A stretch of DNA of 64,000 bases from Acholoe squamosa (Eukaryota > Annelida > Polychaeta > Phyllodocida > Polynoidae), in the NCBI GenBank assembly GCA_949317995.1, contig OX439047.1, positions 51,161,505 through 51,225,504 of the forward strand, given 5' to 3'. Under the pieces are notes generated by a model that saw nothing but the letters and a program-made list of their open reading frames with translations, made no database searches and was not told the DNA's origin. Each line of letters opens with the position of its first letter. Within the stretch, counting starts at the first letter, position 1. Positions 41,820 through 52,681 of this stretch are shown here, in pieces. The translations under genes were made by a program, and so were the position numbers.

Positions 41820-42192
41820 TGTAATTTATGACTGTCGATGGGTTCGGAAAGGATCACGAATACAAGGATATCCGGTTCAGAAGGCAACAAGTTTTATCCA
41901 ATATCCTAGAGTACAGGAAGCTAACGGTATTCCAGATGGGTATGAGGTCATTCGGATAGCTCTGATTTAAGACTACCAGGTAAGGCTTTGGAGTCTGTCT
42001 CTAGGTGCTGACCCAGCTATTATATAGCCACAGGGGTTGGGTGGCGACCTCTCGTGTTTAACCCAAGCAGCCTGGGGGGCAGTGCTTCCACCACCTGCCA
42101 GGCGTGCCAGGTCTTCAACCCGAAAGGCCGCTCTGCTCAGAACCTAGTCAACCCGTAAGCCATGGACGCTACTACTGAACCGTGCACCTACA
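41820..42192 (-). repeat. TE-C 3' LTR
   Basis: 373 bp; on the minus strand it starts TGTAGGTGCACGG and ends with CATAAATTACA. It is clearly similar to 61587-61975 but with several indels and substitutions, so TE-C is older than TE-B. The polypurine tract GGTGGGGGTAG (minus strand) lies at 42193-42203. Confidence 0.9.
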
Positions 42193-42203
42193 CTACCCCC
42201 ACC

Positions 42204-43021
42204 AAGACTATAACAAGGTGTTACATAATGGGTAGTAAGTTATTTACAACAAAAATATAATACAGGGTGCACGGCTGGCTTACAGGTTGTCTGACTCAAA
42301 TTAAAGAACAAATATGGATATATGATAGATACCGATACGGTTTTTAAACATATATACAATATAGTATACACGTGAAGAAAATAATTAAGTGAGTACCGTA
42401 TTTGGGTTCAACCCGTACAAGATACTAATAATAATATGTAGTTCAAACCTTAAGTTGGAATGAAAGTTACCTTCAAAACAGACTCTAATTAGTTAGAATA
42501 TGTAGCTATTACATTGATACGAAAGTACCCAAGTGATATATATATTATTAACAACAGTTTATGTAACCATAGCACCGGAAAAAATAAATTGCAATGATGA
42601 ACACGGAATGGTAATGTCGATCTGGGCTTAACAATATGCCAGATATATGTATTTAAACTATCAGTAACCTACCAGGGTAGTAGGAAACTTTACAAATGTA
42701 TCTAATAATGAATAAAGTAGTATTTTTATATCACCCGGAGAATGTCCTGTCGTTTGTTAAATCGTCCCACCATCTCGATGTAGTTTCCTGATGTAGTGGT
42801 TCGTCATGGTACTAGCTCAGGGCCTCTCGGGACCTTTCAGAGTCTCAGTACAGCTTGGACAGATCTCCTCTCCGGCGTCCGGAATGTCCATTCAGGTAGC
42901 ATCAATCTTAGAATCCACGAAATGTATCCATCGTTCTCCAGTCCTTGTCCACGTTTAGGTGACAGCACTCATCATACCATTTCGGATACATAAACAAATT
43001 CAGTATAATCATATATTCATC
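42204..43021 (-). other. TE-C 3' untranslated region
   Basis: AT-rich, no ORF. It lies between the stop of the Z-like ORF (43022) and the polypurine tract. Its length (about 0.8 kb) matches the TE-B 3' untranslated region. Confidence 0.6.
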
Positions 43022-43108
43022 TTATTTATTTTCAGAATCCTTCGGTTTCCAGAATTCTGCTGAATTCTTCTGACGTGCCTCTTGGGCTTCCACCTGTTTC
43101 ATCTTCTC
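43022..43108 (-). pseudogene. TE-C Z-like ORF, C-terminal fragment
   Basis: 29 codons including the stop (begins EKMKQVEAQEARQKNSAEFW), a charged coiled-coil end. It is in frame with the fragment at 51843-52424 once the foldback element and one CTTATG copy are removed. Too short to be seen as a gene without that comparison. Confidence 0.75.
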
Positions 43109-43369
43109 CTTATGTATGGCATACCAGAAGGGTCATTGAACAACCAATCGTAACACAGAATACATAACCCCTCGTCCCATCAGGTCGCTCCTTCTGTATG
43201 GGTTTCGGCAAACCGGATGTACAGCCATAGCCAATACAATCCCTCCTTTCACAGACTTTTCCCCCACTTGTGACACCGGGCACTGTCAGTCGTGTCACTC
43301 AGGTAGCCTCACGAGTCTAGGGCTGTCACGCCGAAGCCACTCACTCTGATCCGGTGCCCCAGCGTAGGG

Positions 43370-45470
43370 GGGGGGGGGGGCGGGCGGGGATTTACGGAAA
43401 AATTGTCGCCGCGCGCGCGGAATTTCCCCTCCCCCCTTCCTGTTGTTAAAAAAATGACCACTCCCTAGGGAAGATATTGTACCTGGATCAAGAAAAATCA
43501 TTTTTATTTGTTTCAATGACCAGGGGTGTGAAATTTCCGCGGAAACGCGGAAATCCGCGTTTTTGATGCTCAGAAAGACCATTCTTGAGATCTATGCAAA
43601 TCCACTGAGAAAAGAATTTACCATTTGTAGGGGGGGGGGTGTCTGACTTTGAATATGCCAATATCATTCCAGATTGAAAAATGTTAGCATCCCAAATGTA
43701 ATTCCAAACATCCCTGTAAACAGAGTGTGTTATTTTCTGCTCAAAGAACATTTAGACCACTTTTATCCTAAGTAAAACATTAACTAGCAAGCCGTATATT
43801 ACTCTTCAGAGGAAACGGGTTTCAGCATTTCACACCCCTGAATGACAATGGAACACCTCTCTCGGTCGACCGAGAGAGGTTGTTGGGCCGGTGTCACCAG
43901 CCAAGGGCCGGGGACGGAGGCCACCACTACGGAGTCCCCCCCCCCCGAGCCCCGACCACTATGACAAAATTAATCAAGTCAAGACCCCCCCCCCCCCAAT
44001 AAGAACTGCTTTTGCAAAATGACCCATCCCGAAAATCGGACAATTATGCATGTAAAATGATGCACCAGGGATTAAATGACTTGGCTATATAGACATAAAG
44101 AGCCATTAAGGGATTGATCATTTTTTAACAAGGGGGGGGTGGTGGGTTTGAGGGGGGTCAGAATTTTTTCAACCCCTTGACTAGGGGGGTCAAAATAATT
44201 TCACCTGTTTTCAGCGAAAAAGCCCCGCGCGCGCATTACAATAGTTTAGGGAGTGGTCATTTTTTAACAACAGGGAGGGTGGTGGGTTTTCCCGCGGATG
44301 CGTGACGATTTTTTACGCCCCCCTCGATGGCAGTCAAAATTTTTTGCGCCCCCGCGCTGGAGACGCAGAAAGTTTTTACGCCCCTCTTTGATGGCGCGGG
44401 CTTTTTTTGCTAAAAAGAGGGTGAATTTTTTTTAGCCCACCCTCATGAGGGGTCAAAATTTTTGCCCCCCCTCGGGAGGGGTCTGAAAATTTTACGCCTC
44501 CCCTCAAACCCACCACCCCCCCCCCCTGTTGATAAATATTGACCACTCCCTTAAAAAGGCGTGTTCGCACGCGATTTTCGCCTCCAGAGTGGGGGATCAT
44601 AGAAATTTTGACCCGTCAAGGGCAGGGCCTAAATTTTTTTCGTGCGTCCACGTGCAAACCCACCAGCCCCCTTAGGGAGTGATCATATTTTAACAACAGT
44701 GGGTTTGAAAGGGGGGGGACAGACAGAATTTCTCGACCCATTGTTTATCAAAAGGGTACTGCACGGTACGGTAGGATAAACAGGGGGCGGGGAGGTGGTG
44801 GGTTTTCACACGGACGCGCAATAATTTTCTAGCCTAGGGTAGGACAGGGTAGGAGGCCCTTTCAAGCCTTTGGGATAATATGCCCCGTAGGGAGTGATCA
44901 TTTTTTAACATGGTGGGTCTACATGCTGACACGTGGGAAAAAAATTTGTGCCCCCCCCTTGAGGGCCAAAATTGTTTTGACCAACCCTCCCTCCCCCAAG
45001 GGAGGGCCGAAAAGCGTGTGTGAATGAGCTCTTTTGACCTACAGTAATGCATAGGCTTTTTTGTTAAAAAAAAAAAAAAACAGGTGAAATTATTTTGACC
45101 CCTCCCTGGTCAAAGGGGTTGAAAAAAAATTTTGACCCCCTCTGGTCAATGGGTCGTAAAATTCTGTCCCCCCCCTTTCAAACCCACCAGCCCCCCCCCC
45201 CTGTTGTTAAAAAATTATCACTCCCTTAGCTCTTATGTCTATTAAAGGGCCAAGTCATTTATTCCCTGGTACATTATTCCACATGCAGAATTATCCGATT
45301 TTTGGGATGGGTCATTTTGCAAAATCAGTTCTTATGTGGGGGGTCTTGATTAATTTTGTCATAGTGGTGGGGGGGGGGCTCAGAATAAATCTGGCGATCT
45401 GCCAAAATCCATCAAGCCCCCCCCCCTCCTGATGGCAATGAAAGGTATTATTGTAGGTTTTCATTATGAT
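43370..45470. repeat. Left-arm G/C-run modules of FB-1
   Basis: Repeated modules of the type GGGAGTGGTCATTTTTTAAC followed by a G run, GGTGGTGGGTTTG, and blocks like GGGGTCAAAATAATTTCACC. They appear in both orientations with homopolymer runs up to about 14 bases. The matching right-arm tract is 50080-51490 and is about 0.55 kb shorter. The G runs are typical sites of slippage, and of sequencing error. Confidence 0.7.
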
Positions 45471-45769
45471 GCCTGTTAGGGGCCATCGGCAATGTGCTCA
45501 AATCCCTACATTCTTGCAGAGTTAGTAAAACTTGATGAGATCATGAATATTTATTTCACTATCTGAACTGCAGTACACATAATTGGTCAGAATGACATGA
45601 TCACCAATTTTCATTTGACCAAAGATGACTTCCTATGTAGCGTTTAATGTATGTTATGGGAAAGCATGAGTGGGTTTATGGGTTAAAATTATTAACCCTA
45701 AACCCACTAAACCCATAACATACATTAATGCGTTTATCTAACATTTTTTCTACATTTTGTATCAATTTC

Positions 45770-46420
45770 TTACCTGATATCCCCAGAATTAATCAAGGAG
45801 AAGACATTTTGTAAGTGCATGCGATCCGCACCGTTTGCCAAGCCGTTGTGGCCATGTTGTTGTTCTGCCCGACATACCTCCACCTTTACACACATTTTTC
45901 GGGTATAATCCAAGCATGTCAAGTCCTGTACTTTTAACACCAACAAATATACGATCTCTAGTTGGGGTTTGCCTACATTTTGTATCCATTTTCTTATAAA
46001 TAAATAAGAATCCATTGATTTTCCATAGCGATACGTTTCGCCACCCGCCTCCACCATGATCAGCTTCGTGTTGACAGTGTGGAAAGGTCCCGTATGTAGG
46101 TCAGCCGGTCAGCCTGCCACGGGATGACAGGGTGGCTGCCGACACATAACACTATGGAAAATCAATGGATTCTTATTTATTTCAACAAAATAGCGAAATC
46201 AGGCATGGCATGTTCATCTAGGATATCCAACGATGTTTCTCTGTTAATAACTCCACCAGGTTCCATTGGATTCTATGCTGACGATGTGTGTAAACTTCAG
46301 GTATGTCGGAAAACTTTTTCAAATCCTTCATGTACATTGGTTTCTAGCACTGGTCGGCTCGGTATAGTGGACAGCGAGCTCGTCTCCCGCCACAGCGGCC
46401 GGGGATCGATTCCCCGTTGA
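45770..46420. other. FB-1 left arm: divergent short ORF pair
   Basis: A minus-strand ORF (45770-46057, starts MVEAGGETYRYGKSMDSYLF) and a plus-strand ORF (46124-46420, starts MTGWLPTHNTMENQWILIYF) diverge from a 66-bp gap. Just inside each start lies the same sequence in opposite orientation (GAAAATCAATGGATTCTTAT), so a smaller inverted repeat is nested here. The first ORF ends at a donor-like GGTAAGAAA. No known domain. The same pair is mirrored at 49094-49744. Confidence 0.4.
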
Positions 46421-46423
46421 ACC
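46351..46423 (+). repeat. tRNA-like sequence in FB-1 left arm
   Basis: GGTATAGTGGACAGCGAGC resembles a D arm/A box, and CGGGGATCGATTCCCCG forms a perfect T arm with B box. The anticodon stem and acceptor stem do not pair, so it is a tRNA-derived pseudogene or SINE head. Mirrored at 49092-49163. Confidence 0.5.
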
Positions 46424-46766
46424 CTAAACTGTTTTAATAGGAAATCAATGGCGTAGTTGACTTTGTATGCTTCGCCAATTTATTAACATGTCCAGATTGA
46501 AACCTGCACCTTCTTGAAGACGAAGAAAAGGTCTCAGAGTGCGGTTATGGCTTGATAACGAACCGTAGGTTATAAGAAAAAAGCACTGTCCAAGCCCAAA
46601 TCTTTAGATAATTTTTAATATTGCCATCTGTGTTATGTATGAGTCTTCTGATCCCACCTGATTTGCTGGATGAAATTCACAGAGGGAATATCTGAAGGCC
46701 CTACCATGTACCTATGAATCTCCCTGATCACCAAAACCAGTAGTTATAGCCTTCAGAGCGATCCTG

Positions 46767-47350
46767 GTGGCAGTCCCCATCCCTACAATTAGTGCATGTT
46801 TTTCACACTATTCAAGGGATTCAACAAGGTGTCATACTCGTGGTCTAGACTGTCAGCCTAGCCGTAAGGAATATTCCGATAGAATGTTTGACAAAAGGTT
46901 GAGCATTTTACCCCGCATGTTGAAAGGCTGGGGTAAAAGGCCCACAACGATGGGGCAAAAGGCCCATGAATCTATCGATACTAAAGATAATGTTCATGTA
47001 AAGAGCCTGTGAAGCTGTGGGAATAAAGTGGAGTGAAGTATCGGGTTTCCTTGATAGTCGATGAGGCTATTTGGTATAGGTACTACTATCTTGGGGTTTA
47101 ACCAGTGTTATAATGGCGTATAGCGATGACTCACTGCACTGCTTGATAATATGAAGTCCTCCAATGGCAGTGAATGGAAAAGACACCATATAGCACAGAG
47201 GGGTGGCTGGTGGTGGGCTGAAAAGCTGGCTCCTGGCAGTGGTCCAATCCTTACTTGTAGCTCCCTTCTCCCATAGAAATCCTATGTCTATACTGAAGAC
47301 AGCCATCGATACCGCAATTCGGATATACACATTCTATTGCCTAATTCATT
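46767..47350. repeat. FB-1 left arm, inner part
   Basis: The mirror of about 48160-48746. An 81-codon frame is identical in both arms (46767-47012 plus, 48501-48746 minus), showing very high arm identity here. I do not consider the frame coding. Confidence 0.7.
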
Positions 47351-48159
47351 GACCGAGCACCCTGAAATTGCCTATTGTAGCTAATGAAAGAAGAATTTTG
47401 CATTCATCGTCCAATCCACTGCATCAATACCGCAATTCAGTTATGCCCGTGCTATTGCCTAATTCATTGACCGAGCATCCTAAAATTACCTATCATAGCA
47501 AAGAAAAGAAGAATTTTGCATTCATGGTCCAATCCTTAGTTGTAGCTCCCTTCTCCCATAGAAATCCTATGTCCATACTGAAGACAGCCATATCCCACTG
47601 CATCGATACCGCAATTCAGATATACACATTCTATTACCTAATTCATTGACCAAGCACCCTGAAATTACCTGAAGCCCCAGTAGCAGTTTTCCCCCTCGAC
47701 CCTCCTCATAGATCTCTGGTATAACCATAGGATTGCTATGGGAGTAGGGAGGTGTACCTACGGATTGGACCATGAATGCAAAATTCTTCTTTTCTTTGCT
47801 ACAATAGGCAATTTCAGGGTGCTCGGTCAATGAAATAGGCAATAGAATGTGTATATCCAAATTGCGGTATCGATGCAGTGGGATATGGCTATCTATGGTT
47901 TAGCCATAGGATTGCTATGGGAGTAGGGAGCTACAACTAAGGATTGAACCATGAATGCAAAATTCTTCTTTCGTCAGCTACAATAGGCAATTTCAGGGTG
48001 CTCGGTCAATGAATTAGGCAATAGAATGTGTATATCTGAATTGTGGTATCGATTCAGTGGGATATGGCTGTCTTCAGTATAGACATAGGATTTCTATTGG
48101 AGAAGGGAGCTAAAACTAAGGATTGGACCCAGTGGCGGATTTAGAGGGGGGGGGTGCAG
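47351..48159. repeat. FB-1 central core with small direct and inverted repeats
   Basis: A module containing ACCGCAATTCGGATATACAC and CATTGACCGAGCACCCTGAA recurs near 47320, 47425 and 47610 and, inverted, near 47790-47870 and 47980-48050. This core therefore repeats the palindromic plan at a smaller scale. It ends near a G/C-run patch (48150-48180). Confidence 0.65.
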
Positions 48160-49091
48160 GGGGCGCGCACCCCCCCCTTTTTCCCAGTACTTAGGAGTTT
48201 CCTTTAGCCAAAATTAGGGGCTAAATGAGGGGCGTCCCCCCTTTTCAAAATCCTGGATCTGACACTGGGACCACTGCCAGAAGCCAGCTTTTCAGCCCAC
48301 CACCAGCCTCCCCTCTGTGCTATATGGTGTCTTTTCCATTCACTGCCATTGGAGGACTTCATATTATTATGCAGTGCAGTGAGTCATCGCTATACGCCAT
48401 TATAACCCTGGTTAAACCCCAAGACAGCAGTATGTATACCAAATAGCCTCATCGACTATCAAGGAAACCCGATATTTCACTCCACTTTATTCCCACAGCT
48501 TCACAGGCTCTTTACGTGAACATTATCTTTAGTATCGATAGATTCATGGGCCTTTTGGCCCATCGTTGTGGGCCTTTTACCCCAGCCTTTCAACATGCGG
48601 GGTAAAATGCTCAACCTTTTGTCAAACATTCTATCGGAATATTCCTTACGGCTAGGCTGACAGTCTAGACCACGAGTATGACACCTTGTTGAATCCCTTG
48701 AATAGTGTGAAAAACATGCACTAATTGTAGGGATGGGGACTGCCACCAGGATCGCTCTGAAGGCTATAACTACTGGTTTTGGTGATCAGGGAGGTTCATA
48801 GGTACATGGCAGGGCCTTCAGATATTCCCTCTGTGAATTTCATCCAGCAAATCAGGTGGGATCAGAAGACTCATACATAACAACAGATGGCAATATTAAA
48901 AATTATCTAAAGATTTGGGCTTGGACAGTGCTTTTTTCTTATAACCTACGGTTGGTTATCAAGCCATAACCGCGCTCTGAGACCTTTTCTTCGTCTTCAA
49001 GAAGGTGCAGGTTTCAATCTGGACATGTTAATAAATTGGCGAAGCATACAAAGTCAACTACGCCATTGATTTCCTATTAAAACAGTTTAGG

Positions 49092-49163
49092 GTTCAACGG
49101 GGAATCGATCCCCGGCCGCTGTGGCAGGAGACGAGCTCGCTGTCCACTATACCGAGCCGACCA
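49092..49163 (-). repeat. tRNA-like sequence in FB-1 right arm
   Basis: Mirror copy of 46351-46423, with the same T arm and D-arm-like segment. Confidence 0.5.
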
Positions 49164-49744
49164 GTGCTAGAAACCAATGTACATGAAGGATTTGAAAAAG
49201 TTTTCCGACATACCAGAAGTTTACACACATCGTTAGCATAGAATCCAATGGAACCTGGTGGAGTTATTAACAGAGAAACATCGTTGGATATCCTAGATGA
49301 ACATGCCATGCCTGATTTCGCTATTTTGTTGAAATAAATAAGAATCCATTGATTTTCCATAGTGTTATGTGTCGGCAGCCACCCTGTCATCCCGCGGCAG
49401 GCTGACCGGCTGACCTACATACGGGACCTTTCCACACTGTCAACACGAAGCTGATCATGGTGGAGGCGGGTGGCGAAACGTATCGCTATGGAAAATCAAT
49501 GGATTCTTATTTATTTATAAGAAAATGGATACAAAATGTAGGCAAACCCCAACTAGAGATCGTATATTTGTTGGTGTTAAAAGTACAGGACTTGACATGC
49601 TTGGATTATACCCGAAAAATGTGTGTAACGGTGGAGGTATGTCGGGCAGAACAACAACATGGCCACAACGGCTTGGCAAACGGTGCGGATCGCATGCACT
49701 TACAAAATGTCTTCTCCTTGATTAATTCTGGGGATATCAGGTAA
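49094..49744. other. FB-1 right arm: divergent short ORF pair
   Basis: Mirror of 45770-46420: a minus-strand ORF at 49094-49390 and a plus-strand ORF at 49457-49744 that are nearly identical in protein to their left-arm partners. Preservation of both frames in both arms may only reflect recent arm homogenisation. Confidence 0.4.
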
Positions 49745-50079
49745 GAAATTGATACAAAATGTAGAAAAAATGTTAGATAAACGCATTAATGTATGTTATG
49801 GGTTTAGTTGGTTTAGGGTTAATAATTTTAACCCATAAACCCACTCATGCTTTCCCATAACATACATTAAACGCTACATAGGAAGTCATCTTTGGTCAAA
49901 TGAAAATTGGTGATCATGTCATTCTGACCAATTATGTGTACTGCAGTTCAGATAGTGAAATAAATATTCATGATCTCATCAAGTTTTACTAACACTGCAA
50001 GAATGTAGGTATTTAAGCACATTGCCGATGGCCCCTAACAGGCATCATAATGAAAACCTACAATAATACCTTTCATTGC

Positions 50080-51490
50080 CATCGGGAGGGGGGGGGGGCT
50101 TGATGGATTTTGGCAGATCGCCAGATTTATTCTGAGCCCCCCCACCACTAATTAATCAAGACCCCCCCCCCAATAAGAACTGATTTTGCAAAATGACCCA
50201 TCCCAAAAATCAGATAATTAAGCACATGGAATGATGCACCAGGGAATAAATGACTTGGCCCTTTAATAGACATAAGAGCTAAGGGAGTGATAATTTTTTA
50301 ACAACGGGGGGGGGGGGGGGGGGTTGGTGGGTTTGAAAGGGGGGGACAGAATTTTTCGACCCATTGACCAGAGGGGGTCAGAATTTTTTCAACCCCTTGG
50401 ACCAGGGAGGGGTCAAAATAATTTCACCTGTTTTTTGTTTTTTTTTTCAGCAAAAAAGCCTATGCATTACTGTAGGTTAAAAGAGCTCATTTGCACACGA
50501 TTTTCGGCTCTCCCTTGGGGGAGGGAGGGTTGGTCAAAACAATTTTGGCCTTCAAGGGGGGGGCACAATTTTTTTTCCACGTGTCAGCGTGTAGACCCAC
50601 CATGTTGTTAAAAAAATGATCACTCCCTACGGGGCATATTATCCCAAAGGCTTAAAGGAGCTCTGAATAGGCTACGTCCGCCACAGTGCTAATGTAGGCG
50701 GACGTAGGTCCTCGATTCAGAGCGCCTTTAAAAGGGCCTCTTACAACCCACCACCTCCCCACCCCCTGTTTATCTAAATTCTGTCCCCCCTTTCAAACCC
50801 ACCAGCCCACCACTGTTGTTAAAAAGTGATCACTGCCTAAGGGGGCTGGTGGGTTTGCACGCGGACGAACGAAAAAAAAATTTCGCCCCCCCCTTTCAAC
50901 AGATCAAAATTTTTATGACCCCCACCCTCGGGAGGCGAAAATCGCGTGCGAACACGCCGTTTTAAGGGAGTGGTCATTATTTATCAACAGGGGGGTGGTG
51001 GGTTTGAGGGGGGGCATAAAATTTTCAGACCTTGCCATCGAGGGGGGGGTCGTAAAAAAAATATTCGCGCATCCTCCAGAAAACCCACCACCCCCCCTTT
51101 TTTTAAATAATGACCACTCCCTAATCTATTGTAATGCGCTGGCTTTTTCGCTGAAAACAGGTGAAATTATTTTGACCCCCCTCCTAGTCAAGGGGTTGAA
51201 AACATTCTGATCCCCCCTCAAACCCACCAGACCCTCTGATGGGGGGGGGGTCAAAATAATTTCACCTGTTTCAGTAGAAAACCCCACATTACTATAGGCT
51301 AAAAGGGGACGTACGCCGTCGAGGGGGGGGGTGTAAAAAATGTTGACTGCCGTTGAGGGGGGGGGGGCGTAAAAAAAAACCACCACCCCCCTGTTGATAA
51401 ATAATGACCACTCCCTAATTATCCGATTTTTGGGATGGGTCATTTTCCAAAATCAGTTCTCATTATACCCTCATTGGGGGGGGGGGGGAT
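50080..51490. repeat. Right-arm G/C-run modules of FB-1
   Basis: The inverted counterpart of 43370-45470 with the same GGTGGGTTTG and CAAAATAATTTCACCTG modules and long G or C runs. A short palindromic insert, GGCTACGTCCGCC ... GGCGGACGTAGGTCC, lies at about 50668-50710 and is absent from the left arm. Confidence 0.65.
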
Positions 51491-51842
51491 TTTGTCATAG
51501 TGGTTGGGGGTAGTCACAGTTTGAGCCCCTAATGGCACTACGAGTATGTGAGTTGGGCGCCGATCCAACTAGGTTGGGGGGGGGGGTGGAGGCCTCCGTA
51601 CCCGGTCCTAGGGTACCGGATGAGAGTGAGTGGCTTCGGCGTGACAGCCCTAGACTACCAGACTGACACTGACAGTGCCCCGTGTCACGCGGTGTCACCA
51701 ACACCGATGGGCGCATAGAAAGGTGATGTCTGATTGGCTGGCCTATTTTGAAGTACGGCGTACAAGCAGCGCCCTGATTGGCCGAGGGTATATGTATTGT
51801 GTGTTACGATTGGTTGTTCACTGACCCGTCGGGTATGCGATA

Positions 51843-52424
51843 CTTATGCTCTACATCTCTTTCTGACTCAATCCTAGTAATTTCCAATGATTGGACTTTC
51901 TGTGTCAGATTGACTACAGAACCTACAACTTCCTGAAGGTATTCCACCGAGAGCGCATGGTGGCGTTTCTGCTAGTCGATCATGCAGCTCTGTTGGATCT
52001 GAAAACTTTCCGCAGGGATGTTACTGATATCATAAGTAGTCGGGTCCGTTACGTATGGAACCCGGGTGGGCAATGGCTCACGTTCGGAATGATCTGAGGA
52101 TCCAAAGTGTTTCCTATGTCTCGGATTCCCAGTCAGACTTTCTGAGGCTACAGAGGAGTTCATCACATCTCCCTGGGGGGTAGATATGGTAACACCTCTA
52201 CCATTTCCGACAGGTGGAGGGGCTACTTTGGCCCAACTACCGACAGTCCTACTTTCAGATGATCCCGACTTAGGCGTTCCCCGCCCGATTCCGGAAGCCC
52301 GATCCCTACCCCGTTGGTTTAGGGTCTGGCTCTCGGGTCCAGCTGGTCCCATCTCCGGGAAGTCCTTATCCTTGTCCTTATTCACATCAAACACAGGGGG
52401 AGGAGCGCCTCGGGGAGCCGACAA
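51843..52424 (-). pseudogene. TE-C Z-like accessory ORF, N-terminal fragment
   Basis: 150 codons from an ATG at 52424 to a TAG at 51972-51974, then 43 more codons in the same frame to the foldback element. It starts Pro/Gly-rich with FPEMGPAGPE and LNQRGR, like TE-A ORF W, then has a coiled-coil segment (VEYLQEVVGSVVNLTQKVQS). It shows that W and Z parts can belong to one protein. TE-C has no room for X and Y between pol and this ORF (about 0.4 kb), so they were lost or never present. Confidence 0.7.
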
Positions 52425-52681
52425 CAGAGCAGGTTAGAGCAGTTTCATTTCAAACTGACGGGCATCCCGAAGCTGCTGTCAACATGGTTGACACCACCTA
52501 CTGTCATAACGAGTAACATCACAAACATGTAAAAGTGCAGACATACAAAAAAACAGGACTATACATCGTTGTGTTCAGGATTCAGTACTTATTAGAATCT
52601 ATGGACGGGCTTATTTAGGTGACACCACTTCTCTGAGCAATCCTAGCACTATGGCAAATGCCCTCCTCATTAGATCTATTT

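Larger units (their letters stand above)
43115..51842. mobile_element. FB-1: 8.7-kb giant inverted-repeat (foldback) element
   Basis: Left end TATGGCATACCAGAAGGGTC; right end, read on the minus strand, TATCGCATACCCGACGGGTC. CTTATG flanks both ends (43109-43114 and 51843-51848) as a 6-bp target duplication. The two arms (about 43115-47350 and 48190-51842) are mirror copies for most of their length, with mirrored short ORFs, tRNA-like motifs and G-rich modules. A core of smaller repeats lies between. No transposase is recognised, so it is presumably mobilised in trans. A 6-bp duplication and long inverted repeats occur in several DNA transposon classes, including Polintons, but no Polinton gene is present. 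Confidence 0.85.

Noticed and set aside
43115..51842. FB-1 as a Polinton or other large DNA transposon
   Set aside because: The 6-bp duplication fits, but no polymerase B, integrase, ATPase, protease or capsid gene is present, and the termini do not show the usual Polinton start.
52603..52681. Extension of TE-C pol to the end of the open frame as functional protein
   Set aside because: Residues after about 52846 (LRMCVVHICAGPD and following) have no counterpart in TE-A or TE-B; likely read-through past a lost stop.
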